Shown here piece after piece: positions 8,262 through 17,704 of a stretch of DNA of 64,000 bases. Under the pieces are notes generated by a model that ran no database searches, was not told the DNA's origin, and saw only the letters and a list, made by a program, of their open reading frames with translations. The translations under genes were made by a program, and so were the position numbers. Within the stretch, counting starts at the first letter, position 1; every line of letters starts with the position of its first letter. The stretch comes from Nitzschia sp. pyKryTriq1 (Eukaryota; Bacillariophyta; Bacillariophyceae; Bacillariales; Bacillariaceae). The stretch covers positions 1,860,001-1,924,000 of the forward strand of contig OY101123.1 of assembly GCA_956465555.1 (NCBI GenBank), read 5' to 3'.

Positions 8262-10475
8262 CTACCAATCTGGAAGCGGAATCTGATCCCATAGTTCTTG
8301 TATGTAGCAAAGTTGTTCCGCTGCATGACGTTGCTCCCCCGTAAGTTCGTTCCAGTTTTGGCTTTCCGTCTCGTCAGGTTGAAGTCTGGAATTTTGGCTT
8401 GTCCAAGTTGCCCTTGTCCAACCCAAAGTCTCGTAAAAGCCAACAATCTGACGCTGAGTGAGTTCATCCCAGCTACTGGCACGGTAGTGATTGATCCAGC
8501 AGTCGTAAGAGTTGGTGGTAAAACCAAGCTGACCAAGTATAGATTGGTATTCGGGAGAGAATCGAACAGACACGCGGCTGTAGGACACGTCTTCCAATGG
8601 ATTCCGACCCGGATGATCCCAAGATTGTTCGTCGTAGCCCAGTTGAAGGGCCAAGTTACGAGTGGTGGTATCGAGATCTTGCCATGGCTGGAATCGAAAG
8701 TCTGGGTAAATGATATCCCCGAGGATTGTAGGTGGCGGGCTTGCTTCGGACAATGGCTTGCTGGAAGGCCGAGCACTTGGAGACGTTGGCACTTCGGTCG
8801 GCTCCAACGTCGAAGGGAGTGGAGTTGGCTTAGCTGAAGGTCTTGGTGATGGCTCCGGAGTGGCAATGCCGGAAGAAGGAGCTTCCGTGGGATGTTCCGT
8901 CGGAGGCTCCGAACGGAAGTGAGACGGAACATAGGTCGGATAGGCCGTAGGGTTTTGGGAGCTAGCCACGGTCGGAGGGCTCGTAGCCCTTCGCAATGAA
9001 GGAGCGCTGGAAGGTGGAAAGGATGGAACACTGCTAGGTGTGCCACCTGGCATGCTGCTTGGAGCACCGCTTGGTTCATCGCTGGGCGAGGTGCTGGGGC
9101 TCTTGGTGGGAATGGGAGATGGAACCGGTAGTTCTTGCATGATTGCTGCTGGCTGGTTTGTGACTTCCAAATACGGGCGATCAAGTCCAAATGGAGGAAG
9201 AGTCGAGACAGCAGGTCTAAGAGTTGGCATTGGAGTGGGAAGTGGCTGTGGATTCCTGGGATTTGGTGTCGGGGGTTCTTCGGGGAGCGACGTTGGTCGT
9301 GGAGTCGGTTTTGTAGGATTTGGAATGTAAGGACCAGTGGGATACTTTGTGAGTTTTTTTGTCGGATTGGGAGTTGGCAGTGGTGTTGGTCGCTGCGACG
9401 GTCGTGAGGTTGGTCGCTTCGAAGGTGGACGCGTAGGAACTGGAATGTGGTAATAGGAAGGAGTGTCGCGCTGTGCGAGCGTTGACTCGGTTGTAAGTGA
9501 TACTGGCCGCTGTGTTGGTGGTGGTGGTGGTGGGGCTGGGTTTGGTCGCGGCGTTGGTCTCTTCGAAGGTGAAAGAGTGGGCTCGGGAGTATAAGAGGTA
9601 GAGGGGAGTTTGGTAGTTGAAAAAATCGGTCTTGGGGTTGGCGTTCGGGCTGGCTCCTGAATGGGATGAGAAGTAGGAGCAGGCGGTTGTGTAATCGCAA
9701 CGGCAGGCGGTGTTGGTCCTGGAGCTATGGGTAAAGTCATAGTGGTGTTGACGTCAAGAAGGTCGGAAGAAGTAGGTTCCGCGGTTGGTCCATTACCTTC
9801 AAACCAAGGAAATGGTGGATCGTCAGACAGTGTTGGCGTCGGAGAAGGCATCAAGACACCCGCGTCCACCGGTCTGCTATTCGAACTTGTAGTGGGCGGG
9901 AAGCCCAGCGATGGCGGACCAACGCTCTCCATGGACTGGCTCTGCTGGGAAGTATTGTGTCCACGAAGTGCGACGAGCCCGAACACCAAGGCAATAATCC
10001 CCCCAACCAAGAGCGGTCCACATATTAGGGCCAAGAAGTAAATCCTCCCTCGCGAGCTTCCTTCCGAGGTCGAAATTGCGGTTGTATCTTCATCCTCGCC
10101 CAACTCATCATTGAACATACTCCTAGCCGAAAGAAAAACGTGCCCTGTGGGAGGCGAATGAGGCGCCGTCGTATTTTGCTTTCTCGGGGAAGAGGCATGA
10201 TGGGTAACAGCTTCAAATATACGTCGAGGCGAAAGCGGGATGATATGCGCATTCACATCCCTCCCAGTAAAAGTGTCCTCTCCAAGTGTACTCATATCCG
10301 ACAGAGGGACGGCAGTCACCATTTGAGGGGGCATCGCATCGTCCAAGGCATTGGCTAGAACTGGCTCTAAATCGTAGGCTCGACGCCGCGGTGGAGAATT
10401 TTCGGGATTCATCATGGTACTGCTGCTGCAAAGTTTGTGAAAAGATGTACCTTTTGTTTGTTCTGCATTTTCCAA
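8262..10475 (-). CDS. Membrane-anchored protein with Pro/Thr stalk and C-terminal W-repeat domain
   Basis: 737 residues, single exon. Residues 1-143 are a Ser/Pro-rich cytosolic part; 144-170 is one transmembrane helix ending in RG; 190-575 is a long Pro/Thr/Ser stalk of PTPRP-, PSKRP- and PSSAPS-like units; 585-737 is a folded Trp-rich domain. In that domain I see four related units of the form W-x2-L-(about 6)-A-x2-LGY-x4-W: PWQDL..LGYDEQSW, a weaker central one containing LGF, SWDEL..LGWTRATW, and NWNEL..LCYIQELWD. I infer a type II-like or single-pass surface protein with the stalk and W-repeat domain outside. Function is unknown to me. A clear paralogue with the same order of parts is at 61763-63808. 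A second ATG 60 bases downstream (MMNPENS) could be the true start. Confidence 0.75.
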   Translation of the reverse strand: MENAEQTKGTSFHKLCSSSTMMNPENSPPRRRAYDLEPVLANALDDAMPPQMVTAVPLSDMSTLGEDTFTGRDVNAHIIPLSPRRIFEAVTHHASSPRKQNTTAPHSPPTGHVFLSARSMFNDELGEDEDTTAISTSEGSSRGRIYFLALICGPLLVGGIIALVFGLVALRGHNTSQQSQSMESVGPPSLGFPPTTSSNSRPVDAGVLMPSPTPTLSDDPPFPWFEGNGPTAEPTSSDLLDVNTTMTLPIAPGPTPPAVAITQPPAPTSHPIQEPARTPTPRPIFSTTKLPSTSYTPEPTLSPSKRPTPRPNPAPPPPPPTQRPVSLTTESTLAQRDTPSYYHIPVPTRPPSKRPTSRPSQRPTPLPTPNPTKKLTKYPTGPYIPNPTKPTPRPTSLPEEPPTPNPRNPQPLPTPMPTLRPAVSTLPPFGLDRPYLEVTNQPAAIMQELPVPSPIPTKSPSTSPSDEPSGAPSSMPGGTPSSVPSFPPSSAPSLRRATSPPTVASSQNPTAYPTYVPSHFRSEPPTEHPTEAPSSGIATPEPSPRPSAKPTPLPSTLEPTEVPTSPSARPSSKPLSEASPPPTILGDIIYPDFRFQPWQDLDTTTRNLALQLGYDEQSWDHPGRNPLEDVSYSRVSVRFSPEYQSILGQLGFTTNSYDCWINHYRASSWDELTQRQIVGFYETLGWTRATWTSQNSRLQPDETESQNWNELTGEQRHAAEQLCYIQELWDQIPLPDW

Positions 10476-11199
10476 TCATGCCAAGAGCCAAGATCCAGCG
10501 TTTGTTTCGTTTCTTCGCCAAGATCCGACGAGTATCATAAAAATGAGGGTGGTTTCGACTCGTGCTTCCTCGCCATCGGATGGCACATGCAAATTCGATC
10601 CAATCAGTCGGCCAAGCCAAGACTTCGTGTACTTTAGAAACCAGGGTATAGCAACGTCCGCCAGCGCTGTCGAAATCCTGGGTCGTAGGTCTTTCGACCG
10701 CGGCGACATCGTAGATGCATGAGGCTTGGACGAGCCATAGAAATCATGTCATGCCTCCATTTCAGACCAACAAAATGCTCTTCTTCGATGGCCGATGTCA
10801 AAACAAGACAAAACATATCGATGCCATGGTTGGCTCCGTTGTGATCCTTCGATGAACGCTCGATGTGCATGTCGTCGTTGTTCACGACGACTGCGTTATA
10901 CATAGTGTTGGTTGTGGCGGGAAAACGCAGCCGGCGCGAGGAGCACATGGAAATACGGACGATGCACGGACCTAAATAAGGGATTCCGACCCGATCGTCG
11001 GAAGGAAGTCTGCAGGACGAATGAAATGTCCATCAAATCCGACCTCTTCGAGGTGAAACCGCGGTCCCGGCAACGAACAAAGATGATGATGATGATTCAT
11101 TCTACATTCCAGGAGGCATCTTCAAATCCAATCCAATTTAAAGTGTGTTACATCGTTTTACTATCGGCTTTTTTCTTTCGGCTGAATGAATGATCATGC
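10476..11199. other. Intergenic region, nothing recognised
   Basis: Between the W-repeat gene and the 3' end of the Kir gene. I find no supported gene, RNA or repeat. It is partly G+C-rich with scattered short frames on both strands that show no family features. Confidence 0.4.
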
Positions 11200-12843
11200 C
11201 TATACTATCTTTGTTCGTGAAAGTTTGGGTGTTGTTGATGGAGTAGCTGCCGGAGGGATGATTTCATGGAATCTATCTAAATCGACAGCAATCTTACCAT
11301 CCCTGTGTGACATACACGGCGCATACCGACCATGAAAAACAATGTCATCCAACTTGTACGATTGTAGAGCCTGGAATGTACCAGAGACCATTGGCTCGAT
11401 ACCCTCCAAGACGACCATGATCTCTTTATCCTCCAGGCATTTTCGGAGCTCCTCTTCCGAGGGCTCAAACTTCTGCGTATGTGTCGGCTTGATACGATCC
11501 TCGTCTTGATGTGATCCTGCAATGGGTATGTTATCAGCCTTTTCCAATAATCTTGAGTAATCAATGTGCTTCTTTAGGTTTTCAAACGTCCCATAGGTTT
11601 CCCCACAAATAGGACATGGAATGCCCCCGCTGTTTTCTACCATTCGATCCACTTCTCGCAGAGCCAAGCCATTCCTCTGTACGACGTTGAGACTGTCTTT
11701 CAGATGAGCTGGCGCCAGAGGAGAGTAGACATCGATGTGATGGGAAACGGTAGCCGGTACGCTGGTGAATAAAAAGGACCCCAGTTCATCATCCGGCTGC
11801 AACAGCCTCATAGTATGAAGCAAATGAGGCTGCAGTTCAATTTGCTGCTCGTACATTTTCCAGGATAACGCATACATTCGGACATGCGCTTCAACCACGG
11901 GTTGAGCCGCATCCAAGTCGTAGACGCGGACATGGAACAGCCATTTACCACTGCGATACTCAATGACTGCCTTGTTGGCAAAGAGCACCTGGTGGCCCCG
12001 TTGCTCCGCTCTTGCCAATCGTGCAAAGAAAAAGGCGAACAAAAATGCATTGAACAACATGCTGAATACCATTTGAAAATAAATGGTCAATTGGAGGCTT
12101 GGGCAATTCTCAAAGAAAGCATCTCTCCCACCGGGCAAACCGTACCCCACCGTTGTGCAGGTTTCGAGGGAAAACGCCACGGCACCGCCGAAATCAATGG
12201 GGTCGCCCTCAGTCCCCAACCCACAGTCTTCATCCGGTCGCATCCGGTCCACAGATTCATATATCTTGGCAAATATCAGTATCAGCAGCGTCCAAAGCGA
12301 AATCAGACAGCTCACGGAAATCCAAGTCCTCCAACGCAAGATAGCATGAAAAAAGTCATACCGATAGGTCAGATTCCATTCCAAACTACGATTGGCAATC
12401 TGTAGTGTATTGGCAGACTGAAAGTTGGGCAAGTTTCGTTGGACCAGCCGCGCCGGAATGGTGCTTTCGCTATTAGTGTTGACGTCACCCAGATCCCCAG
12501 ACCCTGTCCGAAATAAAAGACTCATGGATCCTCTCGTCGAGCCCCGTCGGTGTCGCGACACCAATGATCGAATGGATCCGCCGCCGCCGCCTCCTCCACC
12601 TCCGCCTATTTGACCGCCTTTACGAAACCCATCCAGAAAGGTCGTAGGGGGTGAAGTGTTGGCTTCTACGGAAGACAATAAATGAGTGCGATCGGATGGT
12701 GGTGGCAGCGGAGGTGGTGCAGGTGGAACGTCGCCACCCCAGCTGAGTGTCCGTTTATGTTTTTGTGGACGATAGGAGGTCGGCGGCCGTGGGCTCATCG
12801 GAGGCCGGTTGGCTCCTCCTCCTCGTGCTTCTGCTTCGGACAT
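11200..12843 (-). CDS. Inward-rectifier (Kir) potassium channel with inserted zinc-knuckle-like segment
   Basis: 547 residues from the ATG at 12843. A disordered Pro/Gly-rich N-terminus (1-150) precedes TM1 (about 171-193), a pore loop with the selectivity filter TTVGYG (230-235), and TM2 (about 251-274). The remainder is the Kir cytoplasmic beta-sandwich: FANKAVIEYRSGKW, YSPLAP, VVLEGIEPMVSGTFQALQSY and a terminal DLDRFHEI follow the family order. Between YSPLAPAHLKD and VVLEGI lies an insert of about 85 residues holding CPIC (C410, C413), then H426 twelve residues later, with a basic/acidic tail; this is the first half of a C2H2 finger but the second histidine is not at the usual spacing. 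The channel passes K+ across a membrane and sets resting potential; the insert may add metal or partner sensing. No PIP2 site can be assigned with confidence. Confidence 0.87.
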   Translation of the reverse strand: MSEAEARGGGANRPPMSPRPPTSYRPQKHKRTLSWGGDVPPAPPPLPPPSDRTHLLSSVEANTSPPTTFLDGFRKGGQIGGGGGGGGGGSIRSLVSRHRRGSTRGSMSLLFRTGSGDLGDVNTNSESTIPARLVQRNLPNFQSANTLQIANRSLEWNLTYRYDFFHAILRWRTWISVSCLISLWTLLILIFAKIYESVDRMRPDEDCGLGTEGDPIDFGGAVAFSLETCTTVGYGLPGGRDAFFENCPSLQLTIYFQMVFSMLFNAFLFAFFFARLARAEQRGHQVLFANKAVIEYRSGKWLFHVRVYDLDAAQPVVEAHVRMYALSWKMYEQQIELQPHLLHTMRLLQPDDELGSFLFTSVPATVSHHIDVYSPLAPAHLKDSLNVVQRNGLALREVDRMVENSGGIPCPICGETYGTFENLKKHIDYSRLLEKADNIPIAGSHQDEDRIKPTHTQKFEPSEEELRKCLEDKEIMVVLEGIEPMVSGTFQALQSYKLDDIVFHGRYAPCMSHRDGKIAVDLDRFHEIIPPAATPSTTPKLSRTKIV

Positions 12844-13438
12844 ATTTTCGGAACTACTACTAGTAGGCTGATGACAATGACAATGACAATGAGCAATGAA
12901 CAATGGATAACAAGCTCTTTTACAAGTACTCGTACATTAGTTGATGATGATTCATTACGTAATATTTATGCGAACGTAGAATGAATGAGTGCGTACGAAG
13001 GACGTACTCACACGTGTCATTTGTTTGGTCATTATTTCTTTATTGTCATTATTTGGGCCCAATTGTGGATTGTGGTTATTATTATTTGGAGAGATTTCCG
13101 ACCAGTCTGACCACCAATGTGCAACTGGTTTATAATAATAGTACCGAACTGCGGTAGTAGCTCTCTACATACTCTACCGCGGTACCGGTAATAATAAATG
13201 AGAGAGAGAGAGACGCTAGCAAAAATCGATGCGATGAAGCAATGACGCCGTCTGTATCATTCATTCCTTATATTCTGCTTCCTCTTTCTAGTAGAGCTAC
13301 TACTCTAGTAGAGATACATTCGACCTCTCTCTCTCTACTATAGTACTAGGCTCGTAGACTGGACTAGTAGACTATACTCTCGTAGTTGTTTCAACTCTTA
13401 CTACTACTAGTACTAACATCTATCATGTATGTATGTAT
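12844..13438. other. Intergenic region rich in CTAG/GTAC palindromes
   Basis: Upstream of the Kir gene and downstream of the RNDQ gene. It contains TACCGGTA near 13187, a (GA)n tract near 13200-13211, CTCTCTCT near 13327, and many TAGTAG/CTAGTA words. No gene is supported. Confidence 0.5.
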
Positions 13439-15673
13439 TTATTTATTTCCTCCCGCCATGCCCTTGAGGGCTTCGTCCCACATATCCATTTGATTCCTGG
13501 CATTGACGATAGTAGTGGCTGGCGCTTCATCGTTCTCCGATGAAGATGCTGCCGATGCATCTGATGCTGCTACTGATGCTTGCTCTTCCTCCGCCACCAC
13601 CACCACCTTTGGGCGGGTGTTGTTGTCGTCGTCGAACAAAGAGGAGGAGGAGGATTTGCTGTATCGTGTCGATGGTCTGGGAGGTGGCATTCCCGTGACA
13701 ACCCCTTGTCCTTCCAAACTCATGCGGTAGGAATATTCTCCAGTGGTCATGATTCGAACTTGATCGTTTCGTACGGCACCACCAGCACCAGCACGAAAGG
13801 ATGCTGATGATGATGATGATGGCATTCCTGTGACAGTACCTTCTCCTTCTCGAGGAGGAGGAGAAGGAGGAGGGGTCCTCCTATTAGTAGGGTAATTATT
13901 TGGAAGAAACGAAGAAGAAGGTTCCGTCATTGCAAAGAATGATGATAGTGGCATTCCTGTGACGGTACCTTCTCCTTCTCGAGGAGGAGGAGAAGGAGGA
14001 GTCCTCCTACCGGTAGTACCGGTACTGGAAGCAGATCGTGATCGTGGTGGCCGGGCATTGGGAAGAAACGAAGAAGGTTCCGTCGTTGTGCCAGTACCCC
14101 CAGTACCCCCAGTAGTAGTACCAGCAGTCGAATAGTACCGGACCGGTTCCACCGGTGTTTGGGGCATGGTCGCAGCCACTTGATCGAAATAGCGAACGGG
14201 ATTATTGTTGGATGTATAACCACGTGGCAATTCCGAAGTCGTCGTCATAATACCCACTTGATCATTCGGAAGAACGACAGAACTACTACTGCTTGTGGGT
14301 GATGAAGCGGCTGCTGCTGCTGGTGCGGCTGGTGAAGTAGGGATGACTCCAGTCACTGTACCCTGACGTTCGAGGGGCACGTTCGTGGACGTCGCTGGTG
14401 AGGTGTTCATGACATTGTGTTGATCGTTACGGAGAGTGTAAGAAGTGGACGTTTTCGGTGGTGGTGTTGTTGTTGTTGTTGTGGCTCTTTTTTGTTTCAT
14501 TTTTTGATCATCATCATTGAGAATGGATCGTCGTGACGACTCGTCATCATACTTGGGGTCATAATATTGGGGCCGCCGTGGTTCGGAGGATAATGTCTTC
14601 ATCATCATCAGGCCCAATTTCCATTGATCATTTCGAATCGACCGTGACGATCGAGACACGGTATCTCGATTCCTGGCAATGGCAATGGATGGAATGGACG
14701 ATGAAGCAAGGGGTACGGCTTCTTTGCGAATCTTATTGCTGGCTTCCATTTTCATTTGATCGTTCCGGATCGCACGAGAATTGCGAGATACGGCATCTCT
14801 CGGGCGTTGCTGCTGCTGCTGTTGCTGTTGTGCTGTTAATGGCAGTTTGGCCTTGGTATTATTCTCCCACATGTCATACTGGTCCATCACTGGATCATCC
14901 ATGAAGTACGCCTTGTCAATCACAAAGGGCGATGACGAAGATGATGAAGTGGAGGTGGAGGAGGAGACAGAAGATGGTCCTTCTTCTTCTTCCTTCTTGG
15001 TAGTTGTTTCAGTGTTGTTGGGTTCGCGTGGTGCTCTCGAAGAAGAAGAAGAAGTTGGTGGTGGAACGTAGTTGGCTTCCCAACCTTTGGCTGTCGTTGT
15101 TGCTGTTTCTGCTGTTGTTGTACTTTTTCTTCTTGGAATGAATTGTGCCTGGACCGTTGTTTCCGGAGTAATGGGCTGTTTGGATCCCATGAATTGGTTT
15201 TGATCGTTTCGTACGGTTCGGCTGTTGGGCGAGGCACGAGGTCGAGGACCGGTAGGGGTTTCATCGTAATATTCCTCATAGGGTACCATGTGATACACCG
15301 CCATTTGCAATGGTGGTGCCATCATCATGCTTCTTCTTCTTCTGTTTCTACTATTAGTATTAGTATTAGTAATAGACGCAATGTTGTTGTTAATGTTGTT
15401 GTTGGCAGTGGTCCAGGCGTAACAGTAGACACTCGATCCATCACCATTCTTCTTCGAGAGAAAACACGACAACAACAACCACATCATCATCGTTTTCATC
15501 ATCACTCCAACCACCACCACAGGATGATGATGAAACGTCGCTACTACTGGTAGCGTCTTCATGATGCGTCTGGCGTTTTTGGTTGTTGTTGTTGTTGAAA
15601 TAATAATAATAATAATAATAATACAACTGTAGCTACCGGTAGCTGCTGTGATCATCATCATCATCATCATCAT
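13439..15673 (-). CDS. Low-complexity secretory protein with dispersed RNDQ motifs
   Basis: 744 residues if read from the first ATG of an ATG-microsatellite; the true start may be M38 or M59. A hydrophobic stretch around 62-72 followed by VYCYA-WTT resembles a signal peptide with an aromatic residue after the cut, a form accepted in diatom plastid presequences. The rest is predicted disordered: poly-Ser, poly-Thr, poly-Gln and Pro-rich linkers. Within it a short motif recurs: (S/A)RxxRNDQ at 151-158, 299-306, 343-350, 411-418 and 631-638, with weaker forms at 385-390, 468-472 and 497-498. A second motif, GxVTG(M/V), occurs at 438, 569, 612 and 657, and two MDxxDMW-like sites lie at 263-269 and 729-732. 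This sticker-and-linker pattern suggests a scaffold with repeated binding sites. I do not recognise the family. Confidence 0.65.
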   Translation of the reverse strand: MMMMMMMITAATGSYSCIIIIIIIISTTTTTKNARRIMKTLPVVATFHHHPVVVVGVMMKTMMMWLLLSCFLSKKNGDGSSVYCYAWTTANNNINNNIASITNTNTNSRNRRRRSMMMAPPLQMAVYHMVPYEEYYDETPTGPRPRASPNSRTVRNDQNQFMGSKQPITPETTVQAQFIPRRKSTTTAETATTTAKGWEANYVPPPTSSSSSRAPREPNNTETTTKKEEEEGPSSVSSSTSTSSSSSSPFVIDKAYFMDDPVMDQYDMWENNTKAKLPLTAQQQQQQQQRPRDAVSRNSRAIRNDQMKMEASNKIRKEAVPLASSSIPSIAIARNRDTVSRSSRSIRNDQWKLGLMMMKTLSSEPRRPQYYDPKYDDESSRRSILNDDDQKMKQKRATTTTTTPPPKTSTSYTLRNDQHNVMNTSPATSTNVPLERQGTVTGVIPTSPAAPAAAAASSPTSSSSSVVLPNDQVGIMTTTSELPRGYTSNNNPVRYFDQVAATMPQTPVEPVRYYSTAGTTTGGTGGTGTTTEPSSFLPNARPPRSRSASSTGTTGRRTPPSPPPREGEGTVTGMPLSSFFAMTEPSSSFLPNNYPTNRRTPPPSPPPREGEGTVTGMPSSSSSASFRAGAGGAVRNDQVRIMTTGEYSYRMSLEGQGVVTGMPPPRPSTRYSKSSSSSLFDDDNNTRPKVVVVAEEEQASVAASDASAASSSENDEAPATTIVNARNQMDMWDEALKGMAGGNK

Positions 15674-15908
15674 CTGATCTCTCCTCTCTCATAATTCGTA
15701 CCTGCCGTACGTGTATGGTTATTTTTTTTGAAAGTGCGACGGTGCAGCTGTTTATTTCGAAACACAAACACTCACGTCATCGCTCTATCGAATGTGCGCG
15801 CGGTCGCGTATGCATGCATTCAGAATACTAGAGGAGACCGCGAAGATGCGCGTGGAACACTTTTAGGGGTCCGAGTTTCGAGGGCCCCCGAAAACCAGAA
15901 TTGTTCTT

Positions 15909-16457
15909 TTAGTCAAATATGTCAAACCTTTTAGTCAGATGTATCAAATCATCAAAAGACCATCGATCGATCAGGCGCACGGGCGATCGGATTGGCATTT
16001 GGTGTATCTGAGCGCCGGGGATACAGCAGTGGCCGAACAAGCACACCCCACCGCGTGATTTTACTATGATTTCACTATGGGTAGCTGCCGGTAGTAGATC
16101 CACATTAACCTCAACATAAATGTCCTTACGAGGCTTTAAACAACTCTTAGTAGCTGTTCTAATGATATAGCATTGCGAAAGAACACTTATTTTAGATTTG
16201 TGATGGCCATGGTCGGCACCATGGCGATGGCGGAGAGCAACAAGGGATGCTCCCGGATCAGCCCTCTCTTGCTCTTGCACGTACTGGGACCACAGATCCT
16301 CAAATTCGCGACGCAATTTATTCACGAGAGACCCCTCGTTCTGCTCCGGGGCCGGAGCCTCCGGAGCCTGCTGCTGTTTCTGCTTCCGCTTCGGGGCCAG
16401 AGCCGGTACTTGAGCCGGAGCCCTCTTCTTCTGTTTCTGCTTTCGCGTCCGACCCAT
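15909..16457 (-). CDS. Hypothetical basic protein
   Basis: 182 residues from an ATG. The first 45 residues are Lys/Gln/Ala/Pro-rich and strongly basic (KQKQKKRAP, PKRKQKQQQ), then comes a short helical segment (LRREFEDLWSQYVQEQE), then a less biased stretch with His and Cys. I recognise no domain. The flanking DNA has repeated ACCGGTCCTAATG words at about 16485 and 16621, suggesting repeat-derived surroundings, so this could be a remnant rather than a gene. Low confidence. Confidence 0.3.
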   Translation of the reverse strand: MGRTRKQKQKKRAPAQVPALAPKRKQKQQQAPEAPAPEQNEGSLVNKLRREFEDLWSQYVQEQERADPGASLVALRHRHGADHGHHKSKISVLSQCYIIRTATKSCLKPRKDIYVEVNVDLLPAATHSEIIVKSRGGVCLFGHCCIPGAQIHQMPIRSPVRLIDRWSFDDLIHLTKRFDIFD

Positions 16458-17704
16458 TGTTTTACTACTAATTTGTAATACGCACCGGTCCTAATGGCTC
16501 GCTGGTGATTGTGAATTAGAGTGAGGAGGCGACCGCTGCTCCACCATCTGTAGGTTGTAGCGTGCTATCCACGCTTATTCTACGTACATAGTTGGTTTTG
16601 TGAAAAAGAGTGGTCTGGCACCGGTCCTAATGATACAGTAAGAAAAGGACCGGTGCTTGAACAAGTACATAATTTGACGGAATCGATGGACAAGGAGTGG
16701 AATTCAGCTAGGAGCTTAAACAAAAAAGGCGTGGCATATGGCCTGGGTAGTGTAGTTGAGATTGAGGTTGTTGTTGTGGTTTTGGTTGTGGTGGTGCGGT
16801 TGAATCCAATCTGGGTGGCTACTGGGCCTTGGTCGTTTTGGGCCATCTTCGAGCCCATTTGGGTGGATATGGACGAGCGGTCCTCGTTTGGAGGCTCAAA
16901 AACGGTGTTAATTTGTGTCCCGGGTGAATCACGTTTTATTTTGTTGCTGGCGTGTCAGAGTCGCTTAGGACATAGAATCGTTAAGTAATTTTAGAGATTG
17001 GACTTGCCTATTCTATCGATTGGATATGTATGGGGTGCAACGATATGCCCGGAGCCCAAAAGACGAGGCAGACTGTAAAAGGGGAGTTCAAATTATTGGG
17101 GGGAAGCCAGGTTTGACAACATCTCCCGGAGTCCGCAAAAGGCATATCCTTAGGCGCCATAGCTGGGGTCGAACAAATCAAAACTTTGAACCAGTCTCTT
17201 TCTTAACTTCGTACGTACTGTAGCAGAGCGTGAGAAATACGCGGGACATGATAAACGGTATAAATAATTTGAATTTTCTAAAATGTGCCAGAAGAAAATC
17301 ATCGGCGAAGAGGCCTAAGTAATTTTTGGTCGTCCACGCCGGGCGATCCCAACGGGCCCAACGGGAAAAACAACAAACAACAACGTAGAAGCAAATCCGA
17401 TTTGAAAAACTTGCCATTAAGTAAAATTGGCATAGATCTCCAGGGATAATCGCAGGAAGAGCTTAGAAGAGTACAGGCATTTTTACGCGTGCGTACGTAC
17501 AGTACTGCAGTACTAAGCTTCGCCCTTCGCCCTCTCAAGCTCTATCTTCGGGAGTGAAAAAGTTACAGAAGTTACAGAAAAATCTCACACCATCATCTCA
17601 TTATTATACCGACCGCCGGGTCATCGAGAAACATAATATTTGTTGTTCCCATAGATCGCTTTCTCATCCCTTCACAATTCATATTGTAACAGACGAACTG
17701 CACC
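16458..17704. other. Repeat-derived region upstream of the first Fasciclin gene
   Basis: Two copies of CACCGGTCCTAATG lie at about 16483 and 16619. From about 17250 on, the sequence matches the DNA upstream of the second Fasciclin gene (from about 59590), including a conserved block near 17300-17370. The intervening frames, for example 16653-16988, have no family features and I do not call them genes. Confidence 0.5.

Noticed and set aside
16653-16988. Plus-strand frame of 111 codons with a Val-rich stretch
   Set aside because: No domain, no homologous context, and it overlaps a similar minus-strand frame; base-composition effect is more likely.
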